Shown: piece after piece, positions 16,310 to 23,554 of the stretch
Layout: each line of letters opens with the position of its first letter
Numbering within the stretch: position 1 is the first letter of the stretch
Assembly: GCA_020354575.1 (NCBI GenBank)
Contig: CP070649.1
Location: forward strand, 1,203,675-1,240,952
Direction of reading: 5' to 3'
DNA: 37,278 nt
Source: Candidatus Bathyarchaeota archaeon
Lineage (GTDB): Archaea; Thermoproteota; Bathyarchaeia; Bathyarchaeales; SOJC01
The notes under the pieces: model-generated
Told to the model about the DNA's origin: nothing
What the model saw: the letters and a program-made list of their open reading frames with translations, nothing else
Databases searched by the model: none
Made by a program: the position numbers and the translations under genes

Positions 16310-16423
16310 GGGCCCGTTGCCCAGTCAGGATTAAGGCACCGAGCCAATGGTGTGGCGTGCAAGCCTCCGGTCTGCGAGAAGGAAGAAAGCCGGAGATCTG
16401 GGGTTCAAATCCCCACGGGCCCG
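16310..16423 (+). tRNA. tRNA-Arg (anticodon CCG) with two introns
   Basis: Exons 16310-16341, 16363-16370 and 16388-16423 join to a 76-base tRNA. Acceptor GGGCCCG pairs with CGGGCCC; the D arm has GCC/GGC with G18G19; the anticodon stem is CCGGC/GCCGG around loop CTCCGGA (U33, anticodon CCG at 16367-16369, A38); the variable loop is AGATC; the T arm is TGGGG-TTCAAAT-CCCCA; the discriminator is G; CCA is not encoded. Intron 1 (16342-16362, 21 bases) interrupts the stem at 29/30 and forms a bulge-helix-bulge: GCAC 16336-16339 pairs with GTGC 16357-16360, with 3-base bulges CGA and AAG. Intron 2 (16371-16387, 17 bases) is at the usual 37/38 site, with a weaker central helix. An alternative reading with anticodon GCG gives poorer stems. 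Confidence 0.88.
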
Positions 16424-16550
16424 CTATGTGTGCAATATGATTTTCATCCTAAATCTTGATTCTTCGTGACTGAACCAACAATAAACCTAAATGGTTTTTT
16501 TTACACTTACCTTTATAAGAGTCTTTTCATCTGGATTATTTGGGAGAACG

Positions 16551-17321
16551 ATGAGTCCTCAGATACAATGTCCAAATTGTGGGATTACAATAAATTCGGA
16601 GAATCGCAAAAAAACAGATCTAGGCATGATAGTCAGAGCAGTGCAAAAGAAACCATGTAGCTTCACTGATCTTCTAAGGATAACACAGCTCCCTAGAAAA
16701 ACTTTGAGTTTAAGACTTAAGGAGTTATTGGGTATGGACGTTATAACAAAAAATGGGATTTATTATTTGAATGATAGCGATGAAACAAAAAAACTACTAA
16801 AGATTCAGAAGAGTCCAATTGTGATCAAGAGACGAATGTTGCTTGCCTTCCTCGTTTTGGCAATGATGATCCCGGCTGGGCTTCAAGCGTATGCACTCTT
16901 CGTGCCCAAGCCAATTACGCCCCCTCAACCTACTGTAAAAGGCTATTTCGAGGCTCGAATCATTATCACTGATGTGCAAGAGCTGTATGGTTGGCAAGCA
17001 GTGATCTCGTATGATGCGGATAACACACGTTGGGTGGAAATCCTTCCAGGAGTTATCGATGAGCTTCCGTATAGTCTGAACAATACTTTCCCCGAAATGG
17101 GTTTATTGCTACTTGGCAATACATTCATTGGTAGAGTTGAAGGATTTAGCGGAAGTGGTATGCTGATAGGCATAAAATTTGCCTATTACTCAGAGGAATT
17201 CAGTGAACCTGCTTTGCTGCCAAAATTCATGTGGCATCCAACCATGCTCCTCGATGCAAACGGTGACGAGATGCAATTAGGCGCTGATACGCTGAAACTA
17301 GAGATTGAATACCTGAGCTAA
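16551..17321 (+). CDS. Membrane-anchored winged-helix protein with cohesin-like outer domain
   Basis: About 256 residues in three parts. Residues 1-90 begin with a CPNCG zinc knuckle (one Cys pair only) and a winged helix (GMIVRAVQKKPCSFTDLLRI and the following RKTLSLRLKELLGMDVI). One membrane segment follows at about residues 97-115 (MLLAFLVLAMMIPAGLQAYA). The outer part, ~120-256, starts FEARIIITDVQELYGWQAVI and has the beta-sandwich pattern of archaeal cohesin-like domains, with a hydrophobic GWQ segment. It looks like a one-component sensor-regulator that reads the outside and acts on DNA. The ATG at 16551 is chosen for its GGGAG seven bases upstream and a TATA at 16512-16520; an ATG at 16491 lies upstream of that TATA box. 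Confidence 0.7.
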   Translation: MSPQIQCPNCGITINSENRKKTDLGMIVRAVQKKPCSFTDLLRITQLPRKTLSLRLKELLGMDVITKNGIYYLNDSDETKKLLKIQKSPIVIKRRMLLAFLVLAMMIPAGLQAYALFVPKPITPPQPTVKGYFEARIIITDVQELYGWQAVISYDADNTRWVEILPGVIDELPYSLNNTFPEMGLLLLGNTFIGRVEGFSGSGMLIGIKFAYYSEEFSEPALLPKFMWHPTMLLDANGDEMQLGADTLKLEIEYLS

Positions 17322-17453
17322 TCTCACTCCTTTCCCTCTTTTCTTGACTGCAAGTACTAGAGCGCTTGCTACAAACATTCACATCTGTTTGACAAAAGAA
17401 TTTTATAGATTGGGTATTTCATTACTAAGATCCAGAGAAGAGGAGGCGCTACA

Positions 17454-18161
17454 TTGAAACATGTCAAGATAAGCGCATTTGATTGTCCTGACGCGTGGTT
17501 TAAAACTCTGGAATCTATATGGACGAAGGGGGAGATGTACGGAGTATGCTATGGGTCAGAAAAGGCGACAACAAAGAAACTTAATCTTTCCATAGAAATC
17601 GCTAAGCCGGAGAACAGGCCACTTATTGGACAAGGAGCGCCCTGTGATATGAAATATGTTTCTTGGTATGCTTTAAAGTATTTATGGTCGGACACAATCG
17701 AAGATGAAAAATATACCTACGGTAGTAGAATGAGGAAACCAGTGGATCAGATAGAAGAAGCAATAAATCGTTACCTAGACGAACCCGCTGATCGACAGAT
17801 AACCTTAGCAGTACGACTGCCCCAAGATATTATGAAGCATATTAATAATGCAAAACATGAACCGCCATGTTTAAGCCTGATCGATACAGAAGTCATCGAA
17901 GGGTTACTTCACTTGACATGCTATTTTCGATCTTGGGATGCTTATGCTGGACTGCCAGCCAATATAGCTGGGATTCAATTATTCAATGAAGCGTTTGTTT
18001 CTGAGCTCAATAGACGAGGAAATCTTGGTCTGAAAACTGGTAAACTAATCTTCCATTCGAAAAATTGTCATATCTATGAAAGGCAATTCACCCTTGTTGA
18101 AGACTTGCTAAAACCTAAAGATGATCAAAGACGAAAGATTCCTAAGATCGCAACCGATTAG
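17454..18161 (+). CDS. thyA: Thymidylate synthase, archaeal type
   Basis: A 235-residue protein of the compact archaeal thymidylate synthase group. Visible landmarks are the catalytic cysteine in EPPCLSLID, the phosphate/nucleotide segment FRSWDAYAGLPANIAGIQLF (equivalent to the RSxDxxLGxPxNIA motif) and FHSKNCHIYERQ (equivalent to the D-x-H-I-Y motif). It methylates dUMP to dTMP; in archaea of this kind the carbon donor is thought to be methylene-tetrahydromethanopterin. The TTG start is firm: GAGGAGG lies seven bases upstream and no in-frame ATG is near. It has its own short 5' region after a pyrimidine-rich stretch that probably ends the previous transcript. Fits a C1 link with the Fae fusion. 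Confidence 0.85.
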   Translation: MKHVKISAFDCPDAWFKTLESIWTKGEMYGVCYGSEKATTKKLNLSIEIAKPENRPLIGQGAPCDMKYVSWYALKYLWSDTIEDEKYTYGSRMRKPVDQIEEAINRYLDEPADRQITLAVRLPQDIMKHINNAKHEPPCLSLIDTEVIEGLLHLTCYFRSWDAYAGLPANIAGIQLFNEAFVSELNRRGNLGLKTGKLIFHSKNCHIYERQFTLVEDLLKPKDDQRRKIPKIATD

Positions 18162-18216
18162 TCCCGCGCTGCTATTTTAGGTGGCTGATGGTTAGTTTAA
18201 CTTCAAAAGAACCTTG

Positions 18217-18447
18217 TTATTTCGATGCTGTTGCCCGGAGACTTTCCATTTCTATTTCAGCAAGCGAATTGTTTTCTGCAAGTTGTGTTTTTACAGATGT
18301 ATCATGTGTCCTAAAATAATAGCAGTAAATGGGCCGTCCATAACAAAAATGTCTCAAATCAAAATCAGTGAGTTCTTCTGATATATTCTCAGCTAGCATT
18401 TTTGTACACTTTTCCTTTGAATTGCTTGAGAGATATGGACATCTCAT
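18217..18447 (-). CDS. Small four-cysteine protein under a palindromic operator
   Basis: A 76-residue soluble protein beginning MRCPYLSSNSKEKC. Cysteines at positions 3, 14, 35 and 42 give a C-x10-C-x20-C-x6-C spacing, with aromatic residues around the last pair (HFCYGRPIYCYYF). This suggests binding of one zinc ion or a small Fe-S cluster. I do not assign a family. The gene is preceded by a TATA box, the palindrome ATATGTCT-N6-AGACATAT and CTGTTCAAC in the same order and spacing as the PadR gene at 4030, so it is probably controlled by that regulator and may be a redox or metal-related output. Confidence 0.7.
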   Translation of the reverse strand: MRCPYLSSNSKEKCTKMLAENISEELTDFDLRHFCYGRPIYCYYFRTHDTSVKTQLAENNSLAEIEMESLRATASK

Positions 18448-18468
18448 TTCTTACACGACTGTCTATTT

Positions 18469-18540
18469 GTTGAACAGTTTGTCCGTTTTCCAAAGCTACA
18501 ATATGTCTCCGCACAGACATATAGCAAATATTACTATATC
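18469..18540 (-). promoter_or_regulatory. Promoter and operator matching the PadR-gene promoter
   Basis: Read on the minus strand: a TATA-like TATAGTAA (18531-18538), then the perfect inverted repeat ATATGTCT-GTGCGG-AGACATAT (18501-18522), then 23 bases that begin TGTA, then CTGTTCAAC (18469-18477), then the start codon. In the 4 kb locus the distances TATA-to-palindrome and palindrome-to-CTGTTCAAC are the same, and only the arms and landmark bases are conserved while the spacers differ. The palindrome covers the expected transcription start. A shared regulator is strongly suggested. Confidence 0.7.
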
Positions 18541-18624
18541 AGAATTGAAATATAAGCATTCCGCCTGCAGGACCATAAATATATATTTCTACTTTTGCAT
18601 GTTGCCTCTAACAGAGTGGAACTA

Positions 18625-19503
18625 ATGAATATCGGCATTGTTGGAAAAAACCCTAATGAATGGGGAAGTGCACAGTTGATAGCCTCTCTGAAGCGGTTCG
18701 GGTTGCCCTGTACATATCTGAGTTTTCCCAAGCTCTTTGCAAGAGTTGGCTATAAACCAGTTCTCAGTGTTGATGGGATTGATCTGATTAAAGATCTTGC
18801 AGCCCTAATTGTTCGACCAATTGGTCGCGGATCTCTTGAAGAGATTATTTTTAGAATGGACAGACTTCATGCTTTGGTGCGAAGAGGAATACCAGTTATC
18901 AATTCGCCTAGTGCAATTGAGCATTGTGTGGACAAATATTATGCGTTGACCCTCTTGGAGGAGAATGGATTACCTGTTCCACGCACGGTTGTGACTGAAA
19001 GCGCAAAGGAAGCGTTGAAGGGTTTTCAGGAATTAGGAAATGATATCGTTTTGAAACCTCTCTTTGGTTCGCGCGGAGTAGGATCAGTCAGGATTACTGA
19101 TGTTGAGTCTGCCCTCCGAATTTTCAACTCCATACAATATTATCATGGGATTTTATATCTTCAAGAATTTGTTCCCCATGGCAATTTCGATATCCGGGCT
19201 TTCGTTATTGGTGATGATGTATCTGCTGCCATGAGAAGGATTGGAAGTTCTTGGAAGACCAATGTCAGTCAAGGTGCTCAACCTCTTACAATTCATCTGG
19301 ATAAACAAATGCAGAATTTAGCGATTGAAGCTGCCAAGATCGTAGGCTGCGAAATTGCAGGTGTGGATATTATAGAAACGAATTCCAAACCATTAATCGT
19401 TGAAATCAATAGTCAACCTGGTTGGCGTGGATTACAATCTGTAACACAAACAAATATTGCGGATCACATTGTTGAACACGTGTTGTCTAAGGTGAAAAGA
19501 TGA
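18625..19503 (+). CDS. RimK-type ATP-grasp amino-acid ligase (MptN/CofF-like)
   Basis: About 292 residues of ATP-grasp fold. MNIGIVGKNPNEWGSAQLI opens the pre-ATP-grasp domain, VRPIGRGSLEEIIFRMD follows, the ATP loop region has VLKPLFGSRGVGSVRI (about 142-157), and the metal and substrate site ends in VEINSQPGWRGLQ. RimK-family enzymes add glutamate to proteins or to cofactors; relatives in archaea glutamylate tetrahydromethanopterin (MptN) or coenzyme F420 (CofF). I cannot tell which. The ATG at 18625 is chosen because the upstream in-frame codons are unconserved; an AT-rich TATA-like region lies near 18572-18585. The stop is followed directly by the fdhD start, so the two are one operon. 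Confidence 0.8.
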   Translation: MNIGIVGKNPNEWGSAQLIASLKRFGLPCTYLSFPKLFARVGYKPVLSVDGIDLIKDLAALIVRPIGRGSLEEIIFRMDRLHALVRRGIPVINSPSAIEHCVDKYYALTLLEENGLPVPRTVVTESAKEALKGFQELGNDIVLKPLFGSRGVGSVRITDVESALRIFNSIQYYHGILYLQEFVPHGNFDIRAFVIGDDVSAAMRRIGSSWKTNVSQGAQPLTIHLDKQMQNLAIEAAKIVGCEIAGVDIIETNSKPLIVEINSQPGWRGLQSVTQTNIADHIVEHVLSKVKR

Positions 19504-20316
19504 ATGACAACTATTGTAAAGAAAATCCCCATTTCCAAGATTAATGTTATCGATGGCATTGTGGAAAAAAGAATTGAAGTTGTGGCTAGAGAAATTGCCT
19601 TACACGTTTTTCTGGGGAGCATTCATTTTGTCTCGATTCTTTGTTCCCCAGCTTTGCTAAAAGAATTAGTTATAGGACATTTGCTTGGAGAAGGCATCAT
19701 AGACTCTGCTGATGAGATTCTAAACTTTGAAGTTGATCAAGAAAACCGATGTTATGTAACATTTTCAGAGATCAATGAAGAAAGGCATTTTGCTGTTTCC
19801 AAACCTTTTGCACAACTAATTGTGTCTGCATGTGGAAGTGTGGGGTATAAATCGCTCTCTGAGTTGCTTGATACTATCAAATTAACACCTTTGCTAACTT
19901 GGAAAGTAGAAGCAGAGACAGTTTTGAGATGTGTTAAACAATTAAATACCTTGGCTGAAACGTACAGGAAAACAGGTGGTGTTCATGTCGCTGCTTTATT
20001 TGAGTGTGATGGGCAGTTAGTTGTCTCAGCTGAGGATGTGGGGAGGCATAACGCAGTCGATAAGGTAGTTGGCGCAGCCTCTATGGAGCAAAAAAATTTA
20101 AGAAATTGCTTCCTGGCTTTGAGTGGCCGGTTAACTGGAGATATTGTGTTAAAAGCAGCGCGGGTTGGAATGCCAATAGTCATGTCAATAGCTGCCCCAC
20201 TTGACACAGGGATTGAAGTGGCAGTGAAAACTGGCGTGACTTTGATAGGATTTGCTAGAGGAAAAAAAATGAACATTTATACAAATCCAGAAAGGGTCTA
20301 TTTCAGACGGAACTGA
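19504..20316 (+). CDS. fdhD: Formate dehydrogenase accessory sulfurtransferase FdhD
   Basis: A 270-residue FdhD. Landmarks are RIEVVAREIALHVFLG at the start, ELVIGHLLGEGII, a cysteine site SACGSVGYKSL, and the C-terminal EDVGRHNAVDKVVG and ALSGRLTGDIVLKAARVGMP. FdhD passes sulfur from a cysteine desulfurase to the molybdenum or tungsten cofactor so formate dehydrogenases become active. The usual C-x-x-C pair is reduced to one cysteine (C110), with Val at 113 where the second Cys is normal; the first, more important one is kept. Its ATG abuts the stop of the ATP-grasp gene with zero spacing. Together with a tungstate transporter in the window, it suggests a W/Mo formate enzyme elsewhere in the genome. 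Confidence 0.9.
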   Translation: MTTIVKKIPISKINVIDGIVEKRIEVVAREIALHVFLGSIHFVSILCSPALLKELVIGHLLGEGIIDSADEILNFEVDQENRCYVTFSEINEERHFAVSKPFAQLIVSACGSVGYKSLSELLDTIKLTPLLTWKVEAETVLRCVKQLNTLAETYRKTGGVHVAALFECDGQLVVSAEDVGRHNAVDKVVGAASMEQKNLRNCFLALSGRLTGDIVLKAARVGMPIVMSIAAPLDTGIEVAVKTGVTLIGFARGKKMNIYTNPERVYFRRN

Positions 20317-20354
20317 CGTAAATCCCTAAAAACTCATTAGATTCAAGATTACCA

Positions 20355-20972
20355 TCAGAAATGAAATCTCTCCGTGACCTGCTTTGCGAAGGGGGCAGAC
20401 TGAATTGCGATAATCAGAGGTGTTGCTACTATAGCAAAAACCACAATGTTAGTAGCAGTATGAATAATTGGAGGATATGGGTAATATAACGGCATAAACG
20501 TTAGCACGATAGCCTCAAAGACCGAGGAATAAACTGGATAAGCCAGATAAAATCCTATGCTGGAAAATATATCGTAAATGAATGTCAGTATCCCCCCCCA
20601 TAAGGCTATTTCAACAACGAATTTAAGCCCTTTCTTCTCTGGATTACGTATTTTTCCCAAGACTCCTCCTACAACTCCATAGAATGCCCCTAGCAAAGCC
20701 ATTACTGCAAGGAGAGTGGGTGAGGTTGTGAAAATCCAGGCTGCCGGATGAGCAAAAGGCGATGGAATAAGCATATAAAGTGTTACAGCAATGCTGCCCA
20801 CAACTAAGCCGACTCTCCATCCAAAGCAGAAACCTGTGACAAAAATTGTGACGGTCATGAATTCAACCAAACCTGGTAAAGAAGCCATTCCTAAGCCTTT
20901 TGCATATGCAATTACAATAGTAGCTGCTGTAAGCGCTGATGCTAAAGCGATTTTTCTAGTAGTCCAATGCAT
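20355..20972 (-). CDS. ECF-type transporter S component (vitamin/micronutrient uptake)
   Basis: A 205-residue, highly hydrophobic protein with about five to six membrane segments and the helix arrangement of ECF transporter S components; the N-terminus has TRKIALASALTAATIVIAYA and LVEFMTVTIFVTGFCFG. Such proteins bind a vitamin or metal and use a shared energy module encoded elsewhere; the ligand is unknown here. I chose the ATG at 20972: a TATA box at about 20996-21003 would put the transcript start about at this codon, so the mRNA is probably leaderless. An operator-like palindrome covers the same spot, hinting at repression by the nutrient it imports. Confidence 0.75.
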   Translation of the reverse strand: MHWTTRKIALASALTAATIVIAYAKGLGMASLPGLVEFMTVTIFVTGFCFGWRVGLVVGSIAVTLYMLIPSPFAHPAAWIFTTSPTLLAVMALLGAFYGVVGGVLGKIRNPEKKGLKFVVEIALWGGILTFIYDIFSSIGFYLAYPVYSSVFEAIVLTFMPLYYPYPPIIHTATNIVVFAIVATPLIIAIQSAPFAKQVTERFHF

Positions 20973-21005
20973 GGTTGGATAAACCAACCAACTTAATATA
21001 TAAGG
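20973..21005 (-). promoter_or_regulatory. Promoter and palindromic operator of the ECF S component
   Basis: On the plus strand GGTTGG-ATAAA-CCAACC forms a perfect six-base inverted repeat (20973-20989) ending one base before the start codon of the ECF gene. The AT-rich TATA element TTATATATTAA lies just upstream at 20993-21003. The distance from TATA centre to the ATG is about 25-28 bases, the usual TATA-to-start-site distance, so transcript start and ATG nearly coincide. A repressor bound to the palindrome would block initiation. Confidence 0.6.
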
Positions 21006-21065
21006 TTTGCGTACGCATCGCTGATTTCACATAATACGTCCTACTGAATGAGTGGGGAGAAACCT

Positions 21066-22220
21066 TCACAGTGATTTCATTAGTTGGTTCAGTATGGTCA
21101 ATTTCTGAATTTCAGTAGTTCCTTCATAAATTTCTGTTACCTTTGCGCAGCGATGGAATCGCTCCAAATGATAATCCGCCAGATAGCCGTATCCTCCATG
21201 GACTTGTATTGCTTCGTCTGTAACTTCCATAGCAACCCTTCCAGCAAAAGCCTTTGCCATCGAAGTAGCTAGAGGACTAGGCTTCCCTTGATCATAGAGG
21301 TGAGCTGCTTTGTAAGTTAGAAGTTTTGCAGCTTCGATTTTTATTGCCATTTCTGCTAATTTGAACGATATGGCCTGGAATTTGATTATTGGTTTGCCAA
21401 ATTGCTTGCGATTTTTGGCATATTGGAAGGCTCGTTCAAAGGCTCCTTGAGCCATGCCTACAGCCTGGGCAGCTACAATGATCCTGGTACCGTTGAACAA
21501 TTCTAAGGTGTAATAGAAGCCTTTGTTAAGTTCACCCAACAAACTGTCTTTAGGCACTTTTAGATCGCTTAGGCTAATTGATCCGGTTAAACAGGGTTTT
21601 ATGCCCATCTTCCCATGAAGTTTCGTTGCTTCTAACCCTGGCATGCTTTTCTTTGCCAAAAAGAGGCTTTGTCCCTTACGTGGTGGAGAAGCATCGGGAT
21701 TTGTTTGGCATAGGATGAGAAAGAAATCAGCAACTGGTGCGTTAGTTATGAATTCTTTGCTTCCATTGATAATCCATTCGCTTCCGCTTTTGGTGGCGAT
21801 TGTATCCATGCGAGTTATGTCGCTGCCATGCTCGGGTTCTGTAAATGCAGCAGCTGATATTGCGTCACCCTTTGCCAAAGGGGGAATATATTCTTCTTTT
21901 TGCATTTCAGTTCCTTGATTCAGTAATGCATCTGGAATTATGAGGTTTCCGAGAGAAATTGCGGTGCCTAATCCTGGGTCTACACGGCAAAATTCTTCTA
22001 CAACCAGGCATTCCTCAACAAGGCCATATCCTTGCCCATTGTATTCCTCTGGTATTCTCATACTTGTGAATCCAAGTTTTGAGGATTTTCTATAAAGTTT
22101 GATTGGGAATTCTTCTTTCTGATCAAATTCCAATGCTATTTCGGGAGTGAATTCTTTTTCGCAGAATTCTCTAGCTGCTTTTTTGATTTCGTTTTGCTCA
22201 TCATTGAATTCAAATTCCAA
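21066..22220 (-). CDS. Acyl-CoA dehydrogenase (MCAD/SCAD-like catalytic base)
   Basis: About 384 residues of acyl-CoA dehydrogenase fold with FAD. Landmarks: FTEPEHGSDITRMDT for substrate/FAD contact, SEWIINGSKEFITNA, RKQFGKPIIKFQAISFKLAE, QVHGGYGYLADYHLER, and the catalytic base in EIYEGTTEIQKL. Having Glu in the YEGT motif places it with medium- and short-chain enzymes. It oxidises acyl-CoA to enoyl-CoA in the cytoplasm and hands electrons to ETF. A TTG start at 22220 (MEFEFNDEQ) or 22223 fits the AAGGAG site upstream; a longer in-frame extension overlapping the next gene is not plausible. It follows a second dehydrogenase by 38 bases, forming a probable operon. Confidence 0.9.
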   Translation of the reverse strand: MEFEFNDEQNEIKKAAREFCEKEFTPEIALEFDQKEEFPIKLYRKSSKLGFTSMRIPEEYNGQGYGLVEECLVVEEFCRVDPGLGTAISLGNLIIPDALLNQGTEMQKEEYIPPLAKGDAISAAAFTEPEHGSDITRMDTIATKSGSEWIINGSKEFITNAPVADFFLILCQTNPDASPPRKGQSLFLAKKSMPGLEATKLHGKMGIKPCLTGSISLSDLKVPKDSLLGELNKGFYYTLELFNGTRIIVAAQAVGMAQGAFERAFQYAKNRKQFGKPIIKFQAISFKLAEMAIKIEAAKLLTYKAAHLYDQGKPSPLATSMAKAFAGRVAMEVTDEAIQVHGGYGYLADYHLERFHRCAKVTEIYEGTTEIQKLTILNQLMKSL

Positions 22221-22258
22221 CAAACCAACTCCTTTTCTAGGTAAGACTCGCTCAATAT

Positions 22259-23434
22259 TCAGTAGGATTTTGGCAAACCTAAAACATGCTCTCCAATAAA
22301 CGCAAGAGCCATTTGGTGGGTCACAGGTGCCAGTCTGATAAGATTTACTTCTCTCCACCAACGTTCAACATCATATTCCACAGAATAACCATATCCACCT
22401 AATGTTTGCATAGCATGATATACTCCTTGAATACCCGCTTCAACTGCTGCAACTTTGGCCATATTAGCTTCAGCGCCACAGGGTTGGCCTTCATCATAAA
22501 GCCAAGCAGCTCTATAATTCAGCAACCTTGCAGCTTCAATTTTTGCTCTTGCCTCAGCTAGGGGAAATTGAATGGCTTGATGAGAACCAATTGGCACCCC
22601 AAAAACGCTTCTCTGCCTAGCGTGATCAACAGCCTTGCTGATTGCTAAAAGCCCGATTCCGCTTGCAGCCGCTGAGAACGACATCCTCTCGGGATTTAAT
22701 GTATCTAGGATTAGATACCAACCTTTGTCTCTTTCACCTAGCAAATTCTCTTTCGGGATTTTCAGATTAGTTATATAGACCTCGCAGGTTTTTGAGTAGT
22801 GAATTCCATGCTTTTCTATGGGCATCACTTCAATTGCAGGATTTGGCAGGTCTACAAGAAAGAGACTTAAACCCAGGGTTCTTTTAGGAACCTTTTCAAG
22901 AGGAGTTGTCCTCGTTATAAGAACCATTCCCTTTGCTCTATCTGCTCCTGAGATGAATGTTTTGCGTCCGTTGATGACGTATCCATTTCCTTCTTCAATT
23001 GCCATTGTCTGTGTGTTCAATGTATTTGTCCCTGCGTCTGGCTCAGTCAAAGCTAAGCAAAACTCCATGCCTTTGGTGATTTTTGGCAGGTAATTCTTTT
23101 TCTGGTTCTCGCTTCCATGTTTTGCGATTGATAATCCTCCGAATATTGATGTTAAACATAGAAACCATTGGCCAGCTAAACCACAGCTTTGAGAAGTCAA
23201 TGTTTCCATAGCTAGGATCATCTCAACCATTCCCATTCCGCCTCCTCCGTACCCTTCAGGGATCAAAATGCCAACAAAGCCAGCCTCAACCAAGGCTTTC
23301 CAGAAATCTTCAGGGAAAGTATGTGTCTTGTCTTTCTCTCTCCAATATTCTGGACTAAAGTCTTCAGCTATTTCAGTGGCTGATTGTACTATCATTTTCT
23401 GCTCGGTAGTTAATTTAAAGTGCAAGGGCTTCAC
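22259..23434 (-). CDS. Acyl-CoA dehydrogenase (isovaleryl-CoA-dehydrogenase-like base)
   Basis: A 391-residue acyl-CoA dehydrogenase: LTEPDAGTNTLNTQTM, GYVINGRKTFISGAD, RSVFGVPIGSHQAIQFPLAE and QTLGGYGYSVEYDVERWWRE are the family motifs. The usual C-terminal YEGT Glu is missing; that region reads NLIRLAPVTHQMAL. Instead, a glutamate in LNPERMSFSAA aligns by position with the base used by isovaleryl-CoA dehydrogenase. That points to branched or unusual acyl-CoA substrates. The start is a GTG at 23434; a TTG at 23425 (MHFKLTTEQ) with GGGTGA five bases upstream is equally likely. First gene of the two-dehydrogenase unit. Confidence 0.88.
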   Translation of the reverse strand: MKPLHFKLTTEQKMIVQSATEIAEDFSPEYWREKDKTHTFPEDFWKALVEAGFVGILIPEGYGGGGMGMVEMILAMETLTSQSCGLAGQWFLCLTSIFGGLSIAKHGSENQKKNYLPKITKGMEFCLALTEPDAGTNTLNTQTMAIEEGNGYVINGRKTFISGADRAKGMVLITRTTPLEKVPKRTLGLSLFLVDLPNPAIEVMPIEKHGIHYSKTCEVYITNLKIPKENLLGERDKGWYLILDTLNPERMSFSAAASGIGLLAISKAVDHARQRSVFGVPIGSHQAIQFPLAEARAKIEAARLLNYRAAWLYDEGQPCGAEANMAKVAAVEAGIQGVYHAMQTLGGYGYSVEYDVERWWREVNLIRLAPVTHQMALAFIGEHVLGLPKSY

Positions 23435-23554
23435 CCATACAAGCCAGATAAAGCAATAGTATTTGACCTTTGAATATATTTCTTATGTGAAGGAGAATGT
23501 GAGTACAACTAAGGTTTCGGCGCCTATTTGGATATTTTGACTACGAACCGAGAC

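Noticed and set aside
16310-16423. Reading the tRNA as Arg with anticodon GCG (28- and 10-base introns)
   Set aside because: Gives a G-T pair in the anticodon stem and no clean bulge-helix-bulge, whereas the CCG reading has a perfect stem and splice motif.
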